Shown here piece by piece: positions 8,337-18,205 of a stretch of DNA of 57,553 nucleotides. The DNA comes from PALSA-610 sp038213435 (GTDB taxonomy: Bacteria > Actinomycetota > Acidimicrobiia > IMCC26256 > PALSA-610), in contig JBBQTI010000026.1 of NCBI GenBank assembly GCA_038213435.1, forward strand, positions 1 through 57,553, in the 5' to 3' direction. Every line of letters begins with the position of its first letter. Position 1 is the stretch's first letter. The notes under the pieces are model-generated. The model had not been told where the DNA came from and ran no database searches. It was given only the letters and a program-made list of their open reading frames with translations. The position numbers and the translations under genes were made by a program.

Positions 8337-11300
8337 AGCGCGAGTACTGGAAATACATGACCACGATCGTCCCGTACCTGAAGCGCCACAAGCTGCTCGC
8401 GTCCGCATCGCTGTTCCTGATGACGGTGGGTGCGCTGGCGGCACTCGCGCAGCCGTGGCCGCTCGCGTTCGTGGTCGACAGCGTGCTCGGGCACCGACAA
8501 CCGCCGCAGACGATCACGCATCTCGTAGGCCGCTCACCCAACAGCCTGATCGTGTTCGCCGTGAGCGTGAGCATCGGCATCGTCCTGCTCAACAGCGTCG
8601 TCGGAGTGATCGACAGCTACGTCAACACGCGGCTCGAGCAGCGGATGGCGCTCGAGTTCCGCAGTGACCTCTTCGCCCATTGCGTTCGACTTTCCCAGGC
8701 GTTCCACGACTACCGCAACCTCGGCGACTTCATCTACCGGATCAACTTCGAGGCCCATCACGTGGGCGCGGTCACCGTCGCGATCCCCGCGCTGATCCAG
8801 AGCGCCCTGACGTTGGTTGCGATGTTCATCATCACCTACGCCATCTCGCCGACACTCGCGTTGCTGGCGCTCAGCGTTGTGCCCTTCGTTTACCTGTCGA
8901 TCGGTATCTACGGGAAGCACATCGAGCCCCGGCTCATCCGGGTGCGAGGCCTCGAGGGGCTGTCGCTCTCGATCGTCCACGAAGTGTTCTCGCGACTGAA
9001 GGTCGTGGTCGGGTTCAACCGGGAGGACCACGAGGGCGAGCGGTTCTGGCGGCAGGGCGACGATGCGGTGCGCGCCCGCATCGGGGTGACGGTCGCACAA
9101 ACCGTGTTCAATCTCGCGGTCGGCCTCATCACGGCGATCGGGACGGGCCTCATCCTTGGGATCGGGGCCCACTACGTGTTGGACAGGACCCTGTCACTCG
9201 GGGAGCTGCTCGTCGTGATCTCCTATGTCGGGTCGATCTACCAGCCGCTCCAGACCATCAGCTCGACGATGGGCGAGTTCCAGAACCACCTCGTCGCGCT
9301 GCGATTCGCCGGCGAGATCATGAGGCTCGTACCCGATGTCGAGGACCAGCCGGACGCGCACGAGCTGCGTGATGTCCGGGGCGCGGTCGCGATGGAAGGC
9401 CTCAGCTTCGACTACAAGACGCGTCAGGGAACGCTGAAGAACATCACGTTCTCGGTCGAGCCGGGACAGGTCGTCGCGATCGTGGGACCGACGGGCGCCG
9501 GAAAGTCGACGCTCGTCAACCTCTTGATGCGCTTCTACGATCCCACCGCGGGCCGGGTCCTCGTCGACGGTCACGACATCCGCACCGTGACCCAGCGGTC
9601 GCTGCGCGAGCACATCGGTCTGGTGCTGCAGGAGCCGCTGCTGCTCGGTGGCACCGTCGCCGACAACATCCGCTACGGGAACCTCGACGCGACCGACGAC
9701 GAGGTCGTGGAGGCGGCCAAGGCCGCCAATGCGCACGACTTCGTCGTCCGGCTGCCCTCCGGCTACAAGACGCCGCTCGGGGAGGGGGGTGCGCGCCTTT
9801 CGGGCGGCGAGCGTCAGCGGATTTGCATCGCACGTGCCTTCGTCAAGGCGGCACCGATCCTCATCCTCGACGAGCCCACGTCGTCGATCGACTCCCGAAC
9901 GGAAGCGGTGATACTCGACGCGCTCGACCGGCTCATGGTCGGACGGACGACCTTCATGATCGCCCACCGGCTCTCGACGGTCCGCCATGCCGACCAGATC
10001 CTGGTGGTCAACGACGGAGAGCTCGTCGAGCACGGCACGCACGACGAGCTGATGGAACAGCACGGCCTCTACCATTCGCTCTCCGAGATGCAGTCGGGTG
10101 AGCGGCGCGCACCGAAGGCTGCGCCCGAGCCGCCGCGTCAGGTGCAGCCCGCGGTTGCGCCGAGCGACGAGGAGCTCAGGTGGACCGGCAGCCCTCGCGC
10201 CACGCGACCGAAGGTCGTCGTGCTCGGGATGATGACGAAGATCCCGGTTGCAGGCGTGGTGTGGCAGACGATGCACTATCTCGTCGGCCTGGAGCGACTC
10301 GGCTTCGACGCCTACTACGTCGAGGCCCACGCGCGAACGCCTTCGATGTTCGTCCACACACCGCACGAGGACGTCTCCGACACGGCAGCCGCGTTCATCG
10401 CTGCGACCATGCGCCTTTTCGGGTTGGAACACCGGTGGGCGTTCCACGCGCTCCACGACGGAGACCGCTGCTACGGCATGACCCGAGCGCAGCTGCAGCA
10501 GCTCTACCGGTCGGCGGCGCTGATCATCAACCTCCACGGAGGAACACGGCCGCTCGAGGAACACACGGCCGCAGGGACGTTGATCTTCATCGAGACCGAC
10601 CCGGTCGCGCTGCAAGTCGAGCTCGACCAGGGCCACGAAGACACGATTCAGATGCTCGAACAGCATGCGGCGTTCTTCACCTTCGCCGAGAACCTGGGTC
10701 ACCCGAGCTGCGGGCTACCGGTCACGGATCGGTTCGCATTCCGTCCCACACGCCAGCCCGTGCTGCTCGATCGTTGGGACGGCTCGCACGGCCCCGCCGA
10801 GCACTTCACCACCATCGGCAACTGGCGGCAATCGCAGCGGGAGGTCCACTTCCGCGACGAGACCTATCTGTGGAGCAAGGATCTCGAGTTCCGCAAGGTC
10901 CTCGACCTGCCGGCCCGATCGGGCCAAAGCTTCGAGCTCGCGCTCGCCAGCTATACCGAAGCCGACGAACGGCTTCTCCGCGAGAACGGTTGGTTGGTCC
11001 GGCCGGCATCGGAGCTCTCCGACGACATCGAACGCTACCGCGCGTACATCGAGGGTTCTCGGGGCGAGTTCACTGTCGCGAAGGACCAGAACGTCCGGCT
11101 GCGGAGCGGCTGGTTCAGTGATCGGAGCGCCACGTACCTTGCGGCGGGCCGACCGGTCGTGACCCAGGAGACCGGCTTCTCCAACGTCCTCCCGACCGGA
11201 CACGGGCTCCTTGCCTTCGCAACGCTCGACGAGGCCGCGGCCGCAATCGAGTCGATCAACGCGGATTACGGCCGGCACCAGGTCGCGGCCCGCGAGATCG

Positions 11301-12706
11301 CGCGGGAATGCTTCGCGCACGACCGGGTCCTGAAGCCGATCCTCGAACACGTCGGGCTGTCGCCGGCCGGACGGCGCTACGGGCTCCTGCCGGCGGAGTC
11401 GGCGCTGCCCGACGACCTCATTCTCACACCGACCTCGAAGCGGCCACTCTGCCTGGAGCCGGCAACGGTCGAGGCAGTGCGCGCGCGGCCGCGCCCGACT
11501 CCCCGCCACCGCGCCGCGGTCTCTTTGGGCCCCCGGTGCGCCGCATCGGTCGTCGTCGTGACGTTCGGCGATCTCGCGCTGGTGCGTATGTCGATCGAGA
11601 GCATCCTGGCGAACACCCAGTTCACGCACTTCGAGATCATCGTGATCGACAACGGGTCCGCCCCCGAGACGGTGACCTATCTGCAAGACGTGGCGAACCA
11701 GTTCGCGCGGATGCGGCTCGTTCTCAACCCGCAGAACGAGGGCTTCCCCGCGGCGGTGAACCGTGGGCTGCAACTCGCGACAGGACGCGTGCTCGTCGTT
11801 CTCAACGACGACGTGATCGTCACACCGCACTGGCTCGTCGGTCTCATTCGCCACCTCGACGACGCCGGCGTCGGACTCGTCGGACCCGCCACGAACGCGG
11901 CACCCAACGAAGCCCGAGTGCCCGCGACGTACCGAACGTACGGCGAACTCATCGCATTCGCGGCCGAGCGTCGCCATCGGCTCGGCGGGCAGGCCTTCGA
12001 GATCGGAGTCGCCACCATGTTCTGCGTCGCGATGCGCCGCGAGGTCCTCGAGCGAGTCGGCCTTCTCGACGAGGAATACGGGATCGGCCAGTTCGAGGAC
12101 GACGACTATGCGATGCGCGTCCGTCGCGCGGGATATCGAGTGGTATGCGCGGAGGACGTGTTCGTGCACCACTTCGGCGAGGCATCCTTCGGACGGCTCG
12201 CGTCGAGCGGCGAGTACGCGCAACAGCTCCAGCGCAACCGTCGGCTGTTCGAGGAGAAGTGGGGAGTCGAGTGGACGCCCCACGAGCACCGTCCGACGCA
12301 TGACTACGAGGACCTGAAGGACGCGATCAGGCGCTTCGCGCGCGCGCGCGAGCTCCCGTGGGCCGACGTTCTCGTCGTGACCAACGGCGACGCGGACCTG
12401 CTCGAGCTCGACGGAGTGGTCGCGGGACACTTCCCGCAAGGGCCTGGCGGTCAGTACACCGGACACCATCCCGCGGACGGCGACGAAGCGGTCCGCCAGC
12501 TCGACGAGCTGCACGCGCGGGGCGCGCGATTCTTGCTGTTCCCTCGAACGACGGTGTGGTGGCTCGAGCACTTCACCGCGCTGCGCGAACACCTCGAGGT
12601 ACACGCGACCGAGCTCGCGGGAAGTGACGAGTGCCGCGTGTTCGCGCTGGCTCCGACGACGCTCGAGGCGCGGAGTCCATCGCGTGTCGGAACGAGGAGC
12701 TCGTGA
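8333..12706 (+). CDS. Giant fusion: ABC exporter + GT-B-like glycosyltransferase + GT2 + recurring unnamed domain
   Basis: A 1457-residue chain with four parts. Residues 1-590 are a complete half-size ABC exporter: six hydrophobic segments, then Walker A GPTGAGKS (385-392), signature LSGGE (489-493), Walker B ending DE at 513-514 and switch His545. Residues about 625-1010 are a GT-B-like domain homologous to the three stand-alone proteins encoded at 20728, 21876 and 24618 (shared signature SGWFSDRSATYLAAGRP). Residues about 1070-1320 are GT2 (VIDNGS, VLNDDV, EDDDYAMR). Residues about 1340-1440 are the unnamed domain also present in the next two proteins (GHFPQG...FLLFPRTTVWWLEHF). No stop or frameshift interrupts the joins. 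GTG overlaps the previous stop. A single protein could thus export a substrate and glycosylate it; that coupling is inference. Confidence 0.88.
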   Translation: MKREYWKYMTTIVPYLKRHKLLASASLFLMTVGALAALAQPWPLAFVVDSVLGHRQPPQTITHLVGRSPNSLIVFAVSVSIGIVLLNSVVGVIDSYVNTRLEQRMALEFRSDLFAHCVRLSQAFHDYRNLGDFIYRINFEAHHVGAVTVAIPALIQSALTLVAMFIITYAISPTLALLALSVVPFVYLSIGIYGKHIEPRLIRVRGLEGLSLSIVHEVFSRLKVVVGFNREDHEGERFWRQGDDAVRARIGVTVAQTVFNLAVGLITAIGTGLILGIGAHYVLDRTLSLGELLVVISYVGSIYQPLQTISSTMGEFQNHLVALRFAGEIMRLVPDVEDQPDAHELRDVRGAVAMEGLSFDYKTRQGTLKNITFSVEPGQVVAIVGPTGAGKSTLVNLLMRFYDPTAGRVLVDGHDIRTVTQRSLREHIGLVLQEPLLLGGTVADNIRYGNLDATDDEVVEAAKAANAHDFVVRLPSGYKTPLGEGGARLSGGERQRICIARAFVKAAPILILDEPTSSIDSRTEAVILDALDRLMVGRTTFMIAHRLSTVRHADQILVVNDGELVEHGTHDELMEQHGLYHSLSEMQSGERRAPKAAPEPPRQVQPAVAPSDEELRWTGSPRATRPKVVVLGMMTKIPVAGVVWQTMHYLVGLERLGFDAYYVEAHARTPSMFVHTPHEDVSDTAAAFIAATMRLFGLEHRWAFHALHDGDRCYGMTRAQLQQLYRSAALIINLHGGTRPLEEHTAAGTLIFIETDPVALQVELDQGHEDTIQMLEQHAAFFTFAENLGHPSCGLPVTDRFAFRPTRQPVLLDRWDGSHGPAEHFTTIGNWRQSQREVHFRDETYLWSKDLEFRKVLDLPARSGQSFELALASYTEADERLLRENGWLVRPASELSDDIERYRAYIEGSRGEFTVAKDQNVRLRSGWFSDRSATYLAAGRPVVTQETGFSNVLPTGHGLLAFATLDEAAAAIESINADYGRHQVAAREIARECFAHDRVLKPILEHVGLSPAGRRYGLLPAESALPDDLILTPTSKRPLCLEPATVEAVRARPRPTPRHRAAVSLGPRCAASVVVVTFGDLALVRMSIESILANTQFTHFEIIVIDNGSAPETVTYLQDVANQFARMRLVLNPQNEGFPAAVNRGLQLATGRVLVVLNDDVIVTPHWLVGLIRHLDDAGVGLVGPATNAAPNEARVPATYRTYGELIAFAAERRHRLGGQAFEIGVATMFCVAMRREVLERVGLLDEEYGIGQFEDDDYAMRVRRAGYRVVCAEDVFVHHFGEASFGRLASSGEYAQQLQRNRRLFEEKWGVEWTPHEHRPTHDYEDLKDAIRRFARARELPWADVLVVTNGDADLLELDGVVAGHFPQGPGGQYTGHHPADGDEAVRQLDELHARGARFLLFPRTTVWWLEHFTALREHLEVHATELAGSDECRVFALAPTTLEARSPSRVGTRSS

Positions 12707-15480
12707 TGCCGGTTGCGATCGGGGGGATGCACCGGTCGGGGACCTCGATGACGGCGCGGCTCCTGAACGTCATGGGCACGTACCTGGGCGAGGAGTCGGA
12801 TCTCGTGCCGGCCACCGCGGAGAACCCGGAGGGATACTGGGAGCACAAGGGTTTCGTCGACGTGAACGACGAGATCCTGCACGAGCTCGGCGGAGGCTGG
12901 GATTGCCCCGTCGCGCTCCCCGCGCAGTGGAAACGCGAGGCGCGTCTCGCGCCGTTGCAGATCCGCGCCCGCCAGGTGATCAAGCGCCTCGGCGGGCACG
13001 AACGCTGGGGCTGGAAGGATCCGCGCAACAGTCTCACGCTGCCGTTTTGGCGGGAGCTCGTTCCGGGGCTCAAGGTCGTGATCTGCCTGCGCCATCCACT
13101 GGAGGTCGCGCTCTCGCTGCAACGTCGAGGGATGTTCTCGTACTCGCTGAGTGTCGCTCTCTGGACCACATACAACGAGCGGATCCTCGACGCGACGGAG
13201 CCGTCGGACCGCCTCGTCACGCACTACGACAGCTACTTCGTCGACGGACCACGGGAGCTCGGGCGTCTCGCGGAATTCGCCGAGCTGCGTCCGGAAGCTT
13301 CGCGGACGCGCATCGCGCTCGAGTCGATCCAAGCGGATCACCGCCACTCGCGTTTCACCGACGGCGACCTCCGTGATGCCGAGGTGGCGCCGGGCGTGGT
13401 CGACCTCTACATGCGCATGCAAGACGAAGCGGAGCGACCGCGGGAGCGCCGGGCATCGAAGCGCCGCCCTCGCTCGATGATCGAGTGGAGGAACAAGCGC
13501 TCGCGCGAGCTGCTCGCCGGCTCCGGCCCGTCAGAGCGGGAGCCTCGACTCGACCGCGAGGTGATCGACAACGACGAGCTTCGACGGAAGCTCCGCAGGC
13601 TCCAACCCATGATTGCGCAACGCGAGCGCACGATCGAGGCGCTCGAGTCGCAGCTCAAGGAGATGCAGGCGACGCTGCGCAACGCGGAACGCAGACGCGA
13701 TGTGCATGCCGAGACCCTCGAGCAGAGCGACGCCCGTCAGGACGCGCTGATGAGCGTGGTGAAGGGCATCCGGGACCAGCTCGATCGGCGCGGTAACGAA
13801 GCGCAGAGCCTGCTCTACGAGTTGCACGGCCTGCAGACGGGTCGGCGCGCGTCTCCCGCGGCGGAGGGCAAGGACCACGCCTACCGCCAAACCGTGGATC
13901 GCATTCGCGAGTCCGTGCATGCCCACGTGCCGCAGGACGCGACCGTCCTCGTCGCGGGTCGTGGCGATGAGGAGCTCGTCAAGTTGTACGGACGCCGCGC
14001 CTGGCACTTCCCGCGGCTGATCGATGGGACATATCTCGGTCATCACCCCGCGAACAGCGAAGCCGCGATCGTCCACCTCGAGGCGATGCGAGCACTCGGC
14101 GCGAGCCACTTCGTGTTGCCGGAGGCAAACCGCTGGTGGCTCGATCACTATGCGGATCTCAGTTACCATCTCGAAACCCGATGTCGCCTCGTGTTCCGCA
14201 ACGACGACATCTGTCGGATCTACTCCCTGATCGACCGTCCGCGCGGCGCGGGAATCCTCGAAGCCGACGCGTTCGGCGAGCTCGTTGCCGAGTTTCGAGC
14301 GCGATTCGACCGGGAACCGATGATTCTCGATTGGGATACCAACCGCGATCTCGGCCGAGACCTGCCCGAGCTCCCGGTCTTCGCACCGCCCGCGGCCCAT
14401 GAGCAGCGCGACTCCCTCGACTACCTCGATCACACGATCGACATCGTCACTCTCGCGTCGCGCGAGCCGGCGCGCGTTCGCGAAGCAGAGCGCGTCGCCT
14501 CTGCCGCGGTTGTGATCTTCGACGACGAGACCGCGCTTTCGCCGGGCCGCGCATACGGCGGTCGGCGCCCGCCCGAGGTCACCTGGCTCGACAACGCTGC
14601 GTCTCCCCTTCCGTCGCTCTCGATCGTTGTGCCGTGCTACGACGGCGTCGCGCTCACACGCGTCTGCCTCGACTCGCTCGCGCGGGTCATGACACCGGGC
14701 ATCGCGTGCGAGGTCATCGTCGTCGACGACGCGTCGCGAGACGGCACGCACCGCTACTTGCGCGAGATGGCGCACGGGCACGAATGGCTGAGCGTCATCC
14801 GCAATGACCACAACGAGGGGTATCTCGAGTCGGTGAAGCGCGGCGCCGAGGCGGCAACGGGCGAGATCCTCGTTTTTCTCAACAACGACACGATCTCCTT
14901 CACCAGCTGGATCTCGGCGCTCGTGGGGACGTTCCGCAGGTTCCCCGACGCCGGGGTCGTCGGCGGGAAGCTGCTGTACCCGGACGGCCGCGTGCAGGAG
15001 GCGGGCGGGATGGTCTTCCGCGACGGATCCGCGGCAAAGTTCGGTGCCTTCGACCCCGCGCTCACCGCGCCGATCTACAACTTCGTGCGCGACGTCGACT
15101 ATTGCTCCGGCGCGCTCCTCGCTACTCCTCGCGCGCTCTTCGAGCAGCTCGAAGGATTCGATGTCGCCTACTCGCCCGGCTACTACGAGGACACGGATTA
15201 CTGCTTCCGGGTGCGCGAGCACGGGCTCCGAGTGTTGTACCAGCCCGCGAGCGTCATCGTGCACGTCGAAGGTGGGACCGCGGGTCTCGATGTCACGACC
15301 GGGATGAAGCGCTACCAGGTCCTCAACCACCAGCGTTTCGTCGAGCGCTGGCGAACAACGCTCGCGACCCTGCCCGATCGACCCGCGGATCCATTCGACT
15401 CCGTCGACCTGTTCGCGCTGAGCGCGAGGTCCGAGTCGTCACGGCTTGCCGCCGACGAGGCAGCCGTGACGAGATCATGA
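12706..15480 (+). CDS. Sulfotransferase - coiled coil - unnamed domain - GT2 glycosyltransferase fusion
   Basis: A 924-residue fusion. Residues 1-250 form a PAPS-type sulfotransferase: the 5'-phosphosulfate loop GGMHRSGTSMTARLL begins at residue 6, WGWKDPR follows, and VVICLRHPLEVALSL is the 3'-phosphate region. Residues about 285-370 are heptad-rich coiled coil (RRKLRRLQPMIAQRERTIEA...). Residues about 404-510 are the recurring unnamed domain (AWHFPRLIDGTYLGHHP, FVLPEANRWWLDHY). Residues about 636-885 are GT2 with VVDDAS, FLNNDT and YYEDTDYCFR. ATG overlaps the previous stop (TGATG), with GAGGAG 6 nt upstream. In the operon it would add a sugar and a sulfate to the same glycan; the sulfate acceptor is unknown. 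Confidence 0.87.
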   Translation: MPVAIGGMHRSGTSMTARLLNVMGTYLGEESDLVPATAENPEGYWEHKGFVDVNDEILHELGGGWDCPVALPAQWKREARLAPLQIRARQVIKRLGGHERWGWKDPRNSLTLPFWRELVPGLKVVICLRHPLEVALSLQRRGMFSYSLSVALWTTYNERILDATEPSDRLVTHYDSYFVDGPRELGRLAEFAELRPEASRTRIALESIQADHRHSRFTDGDLRDAEVAPGVVDLYMRMQDEAERPRERRASKRRPRSMIEWRNKRSRELLAGSGPSEREPRLDREVIDNDELRRKLRRLQPMIAQRERTIEALESQLKEMQATLRNAERRRDVHAETLEQSDARQDALMSVVKGIRDQLDRRGNEAQSLLYELHGLQTGRRASPAAEGKDHAYRQTVDRIRESVHAHVPQDATVLVAGRGDEELVKLYGRRAWHFPRLIDGTYLGHHPANSEAAIVHLEAMRALGASHFVLPEANRWWLDHYADLSYHLETRCRLVFRNDDICRIYSLIDRPRGAGILEADAFGELVAEFRARFDREPMILDWDTNRDLGRDLPELPVFAPPAAHEQRDSLDYLDHTIDIVTLASREPARVREAERVASAAVVIFDDETALSPGRAYGGRRPPEVTWLDNAASPLPSLSIVVPCYDGVALTRVCLDSLARVMTPGIACEVIVVDDASRDGTHRYLREMAHGHEWLSVIRNDHNEGYLESVKRGAEAATGEILVFLNNDTISFTSWISALVGTFRRFPDAGVVGGKLLYPDGRVQEAGGMVFRDGSAAKFGAFDPALTAPIYNFVRDVDYCSGALLATPRALFEQLEGFDVAYSPGYYEDTDYCFRVREHGLRVLYQPASVIVHVEGGTAGLDVTTGMKRYQVLNHQRFVERWRTTLATLPDRPADPFDSVDLFALSARSESSRLAADEAAVTRS

Positions 15481-18203
15481 CGAGGGCGGCAACGATGACT
15501 GGTAGGAGGATCCTGGTCGGGTCCTTCGGGCCTCCGCAGTTCGACCGGGACAGCGGCTCGCGACGCGTCATGGATCTGCTCGAGCTCCTGGTCGAGCAGC
15601 GTTGGCACGTCACGTTCGTTTCGGCCAACGGGTTGCGCAAGCCCCGGTACGCGCAGGCGCTCCAGCGGCGAGGGATCCACGTCGTCGACGGCGAGAGCCA
15701 GTCGGTGGAGGACCTCGTGATCACGGGACGTTTCGACGTCGCGCTCCTCGTCTCGTGGCCTGTCGGCGAGCTGTATCTCCCGGTGCTGCGCAAGCTCTCG
15801 CCGGAGACCCGGGTGATCGTCGACACGCTCGACCTCCAGTTCCTCCGCGACGCCCGCCGCGTCTTCCAGAGCGTCTCGGGCATGGGGACGCTCGACGAGG
15901 AGTTCGGACGGCAGCTGGTTGCCGAGCTCAACACATACGTCGCCGCCGACGCCGTGCTCACCGTGTCCGAGAAAGAGGCGGCACTCCTCGAGGACGTGAG
16001 CGGGAAGGCCGCGACCGGCTGCGTGATCCCCGACATCGAAGGCGTTCCCGACGTCGAGGTGGGCCTTCAGAACCGCGCCGGAATGCTCTTCGTCGGCAGC
16101 TTCCGGCACATGCCCAACGTCTACGCGGTCGAGCACCTGTGCCGCGAGATCGTGCCCAGGCTCCGTCCCGAGCTTCTCTGTCACCATCCCATCTCCATCG
16201 TCGGCGACGGCCTCGACGACACGATCCGCCGGTACGCCGACGGGTTATCCGGCGTGCGGATGATCGGTTGGGTGCCCGACGTGGTCCCCTATCTGCAGCG
16301 CGCTCGAGCGTCGCTCGTTCCACTGCAATTCGGAGCGGGCACGAAGCGCAAGATGATCCAGACCCTCATCGCGGGCACGCCGTGCGTCTCGACGAGCGTC
16401 GGGATCGAGGGGCTCGATCTCCACGACGGCAAGCATCTGCTCGTCGCCGACGATCCCGACGCGTTCGCGGCCGCGATCGAACGCCTCCTCACCGACGACA
16501 AGCTCTGGCATCGTCTCGCTCGGGACGGCCGCAAGCCGGTGGAGGCGATCCACGGTCGGGCGGCGGTGGCCGATCGCTTCGCGGCGTTACTGGCCGAGGT
16601 GCTCGACCGCCTCGCAAGAGGACCGCTCCTCCGGGAGGTGCCGCGCGCGATCTACGAGTCCCGGCTGATGTATCAGGACAACCAGCGTTGCGCCGCGAGT
16701 CTGCGCGAGCGCTTGGCGGGCATGGTTCCGGCGGGCGCGATCGTGCTCGTCGCGTCGGGCGGCTCGGAAGAGCTGCTGCGCCTCGGCGACTTCACGAGCT
16801 GGCATTTCCCGCGCACGGAGGACGGCTCACCCGCGCCGAACCCCGGGAACGCTCCCGCGCTCATCGCCACCGTCGGTCACCTCCAGGTCCTCGGCGCGAC
16901 GCATCTCCTCTTCCCGAAGCGGGCACGCTGGTGGCTCGATCTCTACCCGCCGTTCGCGGAACACCTCCGCGCGCGTCACACCGTCGTCTGGGACGACGCC
17001 GACACCGGTGTCCTGTTCGCGCTCACCGGCGTGGAGCGGCGCACGTCGGGATCGCGACAAGGCCGGAGCGTGCCGAGCGGTGACGGAGACGCGGTGGCCA
17101 AGCTCATCGCGTTCTACCTCCCGCAGTTTCACCCGATCCCCGAAAACGACCTCTGGTGGGGACCGGGGTTCACCGAATGGACCAACGTCAGCAAGGCGAG
17201 CCCGCTCTTTCCGGGTCACGATCAGCCACGCGTGCCGAGCGAGCTCGGGTTCTACGATCTCCGGTTGGCCGAGACGCGGCGAGCCCAGGCCGACCTGGCG
17301 CGCGCCCACGGCATCCATGCCTTCTGCTACTACCACTACTGGTTCGGCGGGAAACAGCTCCTCGAGCGCCCGTTCGCCGACGTGCTCGCGTCGGGTGAGC
17401 CCGACTTTCCCTTTTGCCTCTGCTGGGCAAACGAACCGTGGTCGCGGCGCTGGAACGGGCGCGAGGAGGACGTGCTCCAGGCGCAGACGTACTCGCCCGA
17501 CGACGACGTGGCGCACATCCGTGCACTGCTCCCGGCGTTTGCCGATCGCCGCTACCTGACGATCGAGGGCAAGCCGCTTTTCATCGTCTACCAGGCGCGC
17601 GATCTCCCCGATCCCCAGGCGACGGTTGCACGCTGGCGGGCCGAGGCGGCGCGCGCCGGCCTGCCCGGCCTTTACCTGATGACCGTCGAGACGGGCTGGG
17701 ACGCCGGTTGGGACGCGACCGAGGTCGGATTCGACGCGAAGGTCTTGTTCCAACCCCAGTTCTCGCTGCTCGCCAAGACACCTCGACTGCGCGTCGGTGA
17801 CCTCGACTCGCTGCAGATCTACGACTACGAACGGTCGTGGCCGATGCTCGCCGACGCGCCACCCGTTCCCTACTTGCGCTTCGAGACAGTCTTCCCCGGC
17901 TGGGACAACTCGGCGCGGCGCGGTTCGGACGGCGTCGTGATGCACAACTCGACACCGGAGGCCTACGGCTCGTGGCTGCGCACCGCGGTAGAGCGCGCGG
18001 TTCAGCGCGCGGTCGAACGCCGTGCTCCCGAACCGCTCGTGTTCGTCAACGCTTGGAACGAGTGGGGGGAAGGCGCCTACCTGGAGCCTGACGTCCGGCA
18101 CGGGCGGGGCTATCTCGAGGCGACGCGCCGCGCGCTCGATACCGTCCGCGCCGCCCCTTTTCCGCCGGGCTCGCCACGCGCGCTCGTTCCCGGAACCAAG
18201 TGA
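15477..18203 (+). CDS. GT4 glycosyltransferase - unnamed domain - WbsX (GH99-like) fusion
   Basis: A 908-residue fusion. Residues about 5-385 are a GT-B fold GT4: GSFGPPQFDRDSGSRR with an N-terminal Gly loop, then MLFVGSFRHMPN, VRMIGWVPDVVPYL and the nucleotide-sugar region TKRKMIQTLIAGTPCVST. Residues about 395-520 are the recurring unnamed domain (SWHFPRTEDG, LLFPKRARWWLDLYPPFAEHL). Residues about 541-895 are a WbsX domain: FYLPQFHPIPENDLWWGPGF, YYHYWFGGKQLLERP, CWANEPWSRRW and FVNAWNEWGEGAYLEPD. WbsX members occur in O-antigen clusters and are related to GH99; whether they transfer or cleave sugars is unsettled. ATG 15477 overlaps the previous stop as ATGA; ATG 15495, with GAGGG 8 nt upstream, is an alternative. 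Confidence 0.88.
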   Translation: MTRAATMTGRRILVGSFGPPQFDRDSGSRRVMDLLELLVEQRWHVTFVSANGLRKPRYAQALQRRGIHVVDGESQSVEDLVITGRFDVALLVSWPVGELYLPVLRKLSPETRVIVDTLDLQFLRDARRVFQSVSGMGTLDEEFGRQLVAELNTYVAADAVLTVSEKEAALLEDVSGKAATGCVIPDIEGVPDVEVGLQNRAGMLFVGSFRHMPNVYAVEHLCREIVPRLRPELLCHHPISIVGDGLDDTIRRYADGLSGVRMIGWVPDVVPYLQRARASLVPLQFGAGTKRKMIQTLIAGTPCVSTSVGIEGLDLHDGKHLLVADDPDAFAAAIERLLTDDKLWHRLARDGRKPVEAIHGRAAVADRFAALLAEVLDRLARGPLLREVPRAIYESRLMYQDNQRCAASLRERLAGMVPAGAIVLVASGGSEELLRLGDFTSWHFPRTEDGSPAPNPGNAPALIATVGHLQVLGATHLLFPKRARWWLDLYPPFAEHLRARHTVVWDDADTGVLFALTGVERRTSGSRQGRSVPSGDGDAVAKLIAFYLPQFHPIPENDLWWGPGFTEWTNVSKASPLFPGHDQPRVPSELGFYDLRLAETRRAQADLARAHGIHAFCYYHYWFGGKQLLERPFADVLASGEPDFPFCLCWANEPWSRRWNGREEDVLQAQTYSPDDDVAHIRALLPAFADRRYLTIEGKPLFIVYQARDLPDPQATVARWRAEAARAGLPGLYLMTVETGWDAGWDATEVGFDAKVLFQPQFSLLAKTPRLRVGDLDSLQIYDYERSWPMLADAPPVPYLRFETVFPGWDNSARRGSDGVVMHNSTPEAYGSWLRTAVERAVQRAVERRAPEPLVFVNAWNEWGEGAYLEPDVRHGRGYLEATRRALDTVRAAPFPPGSPRALVPGTK

Positions 18204-18205
18204 CC

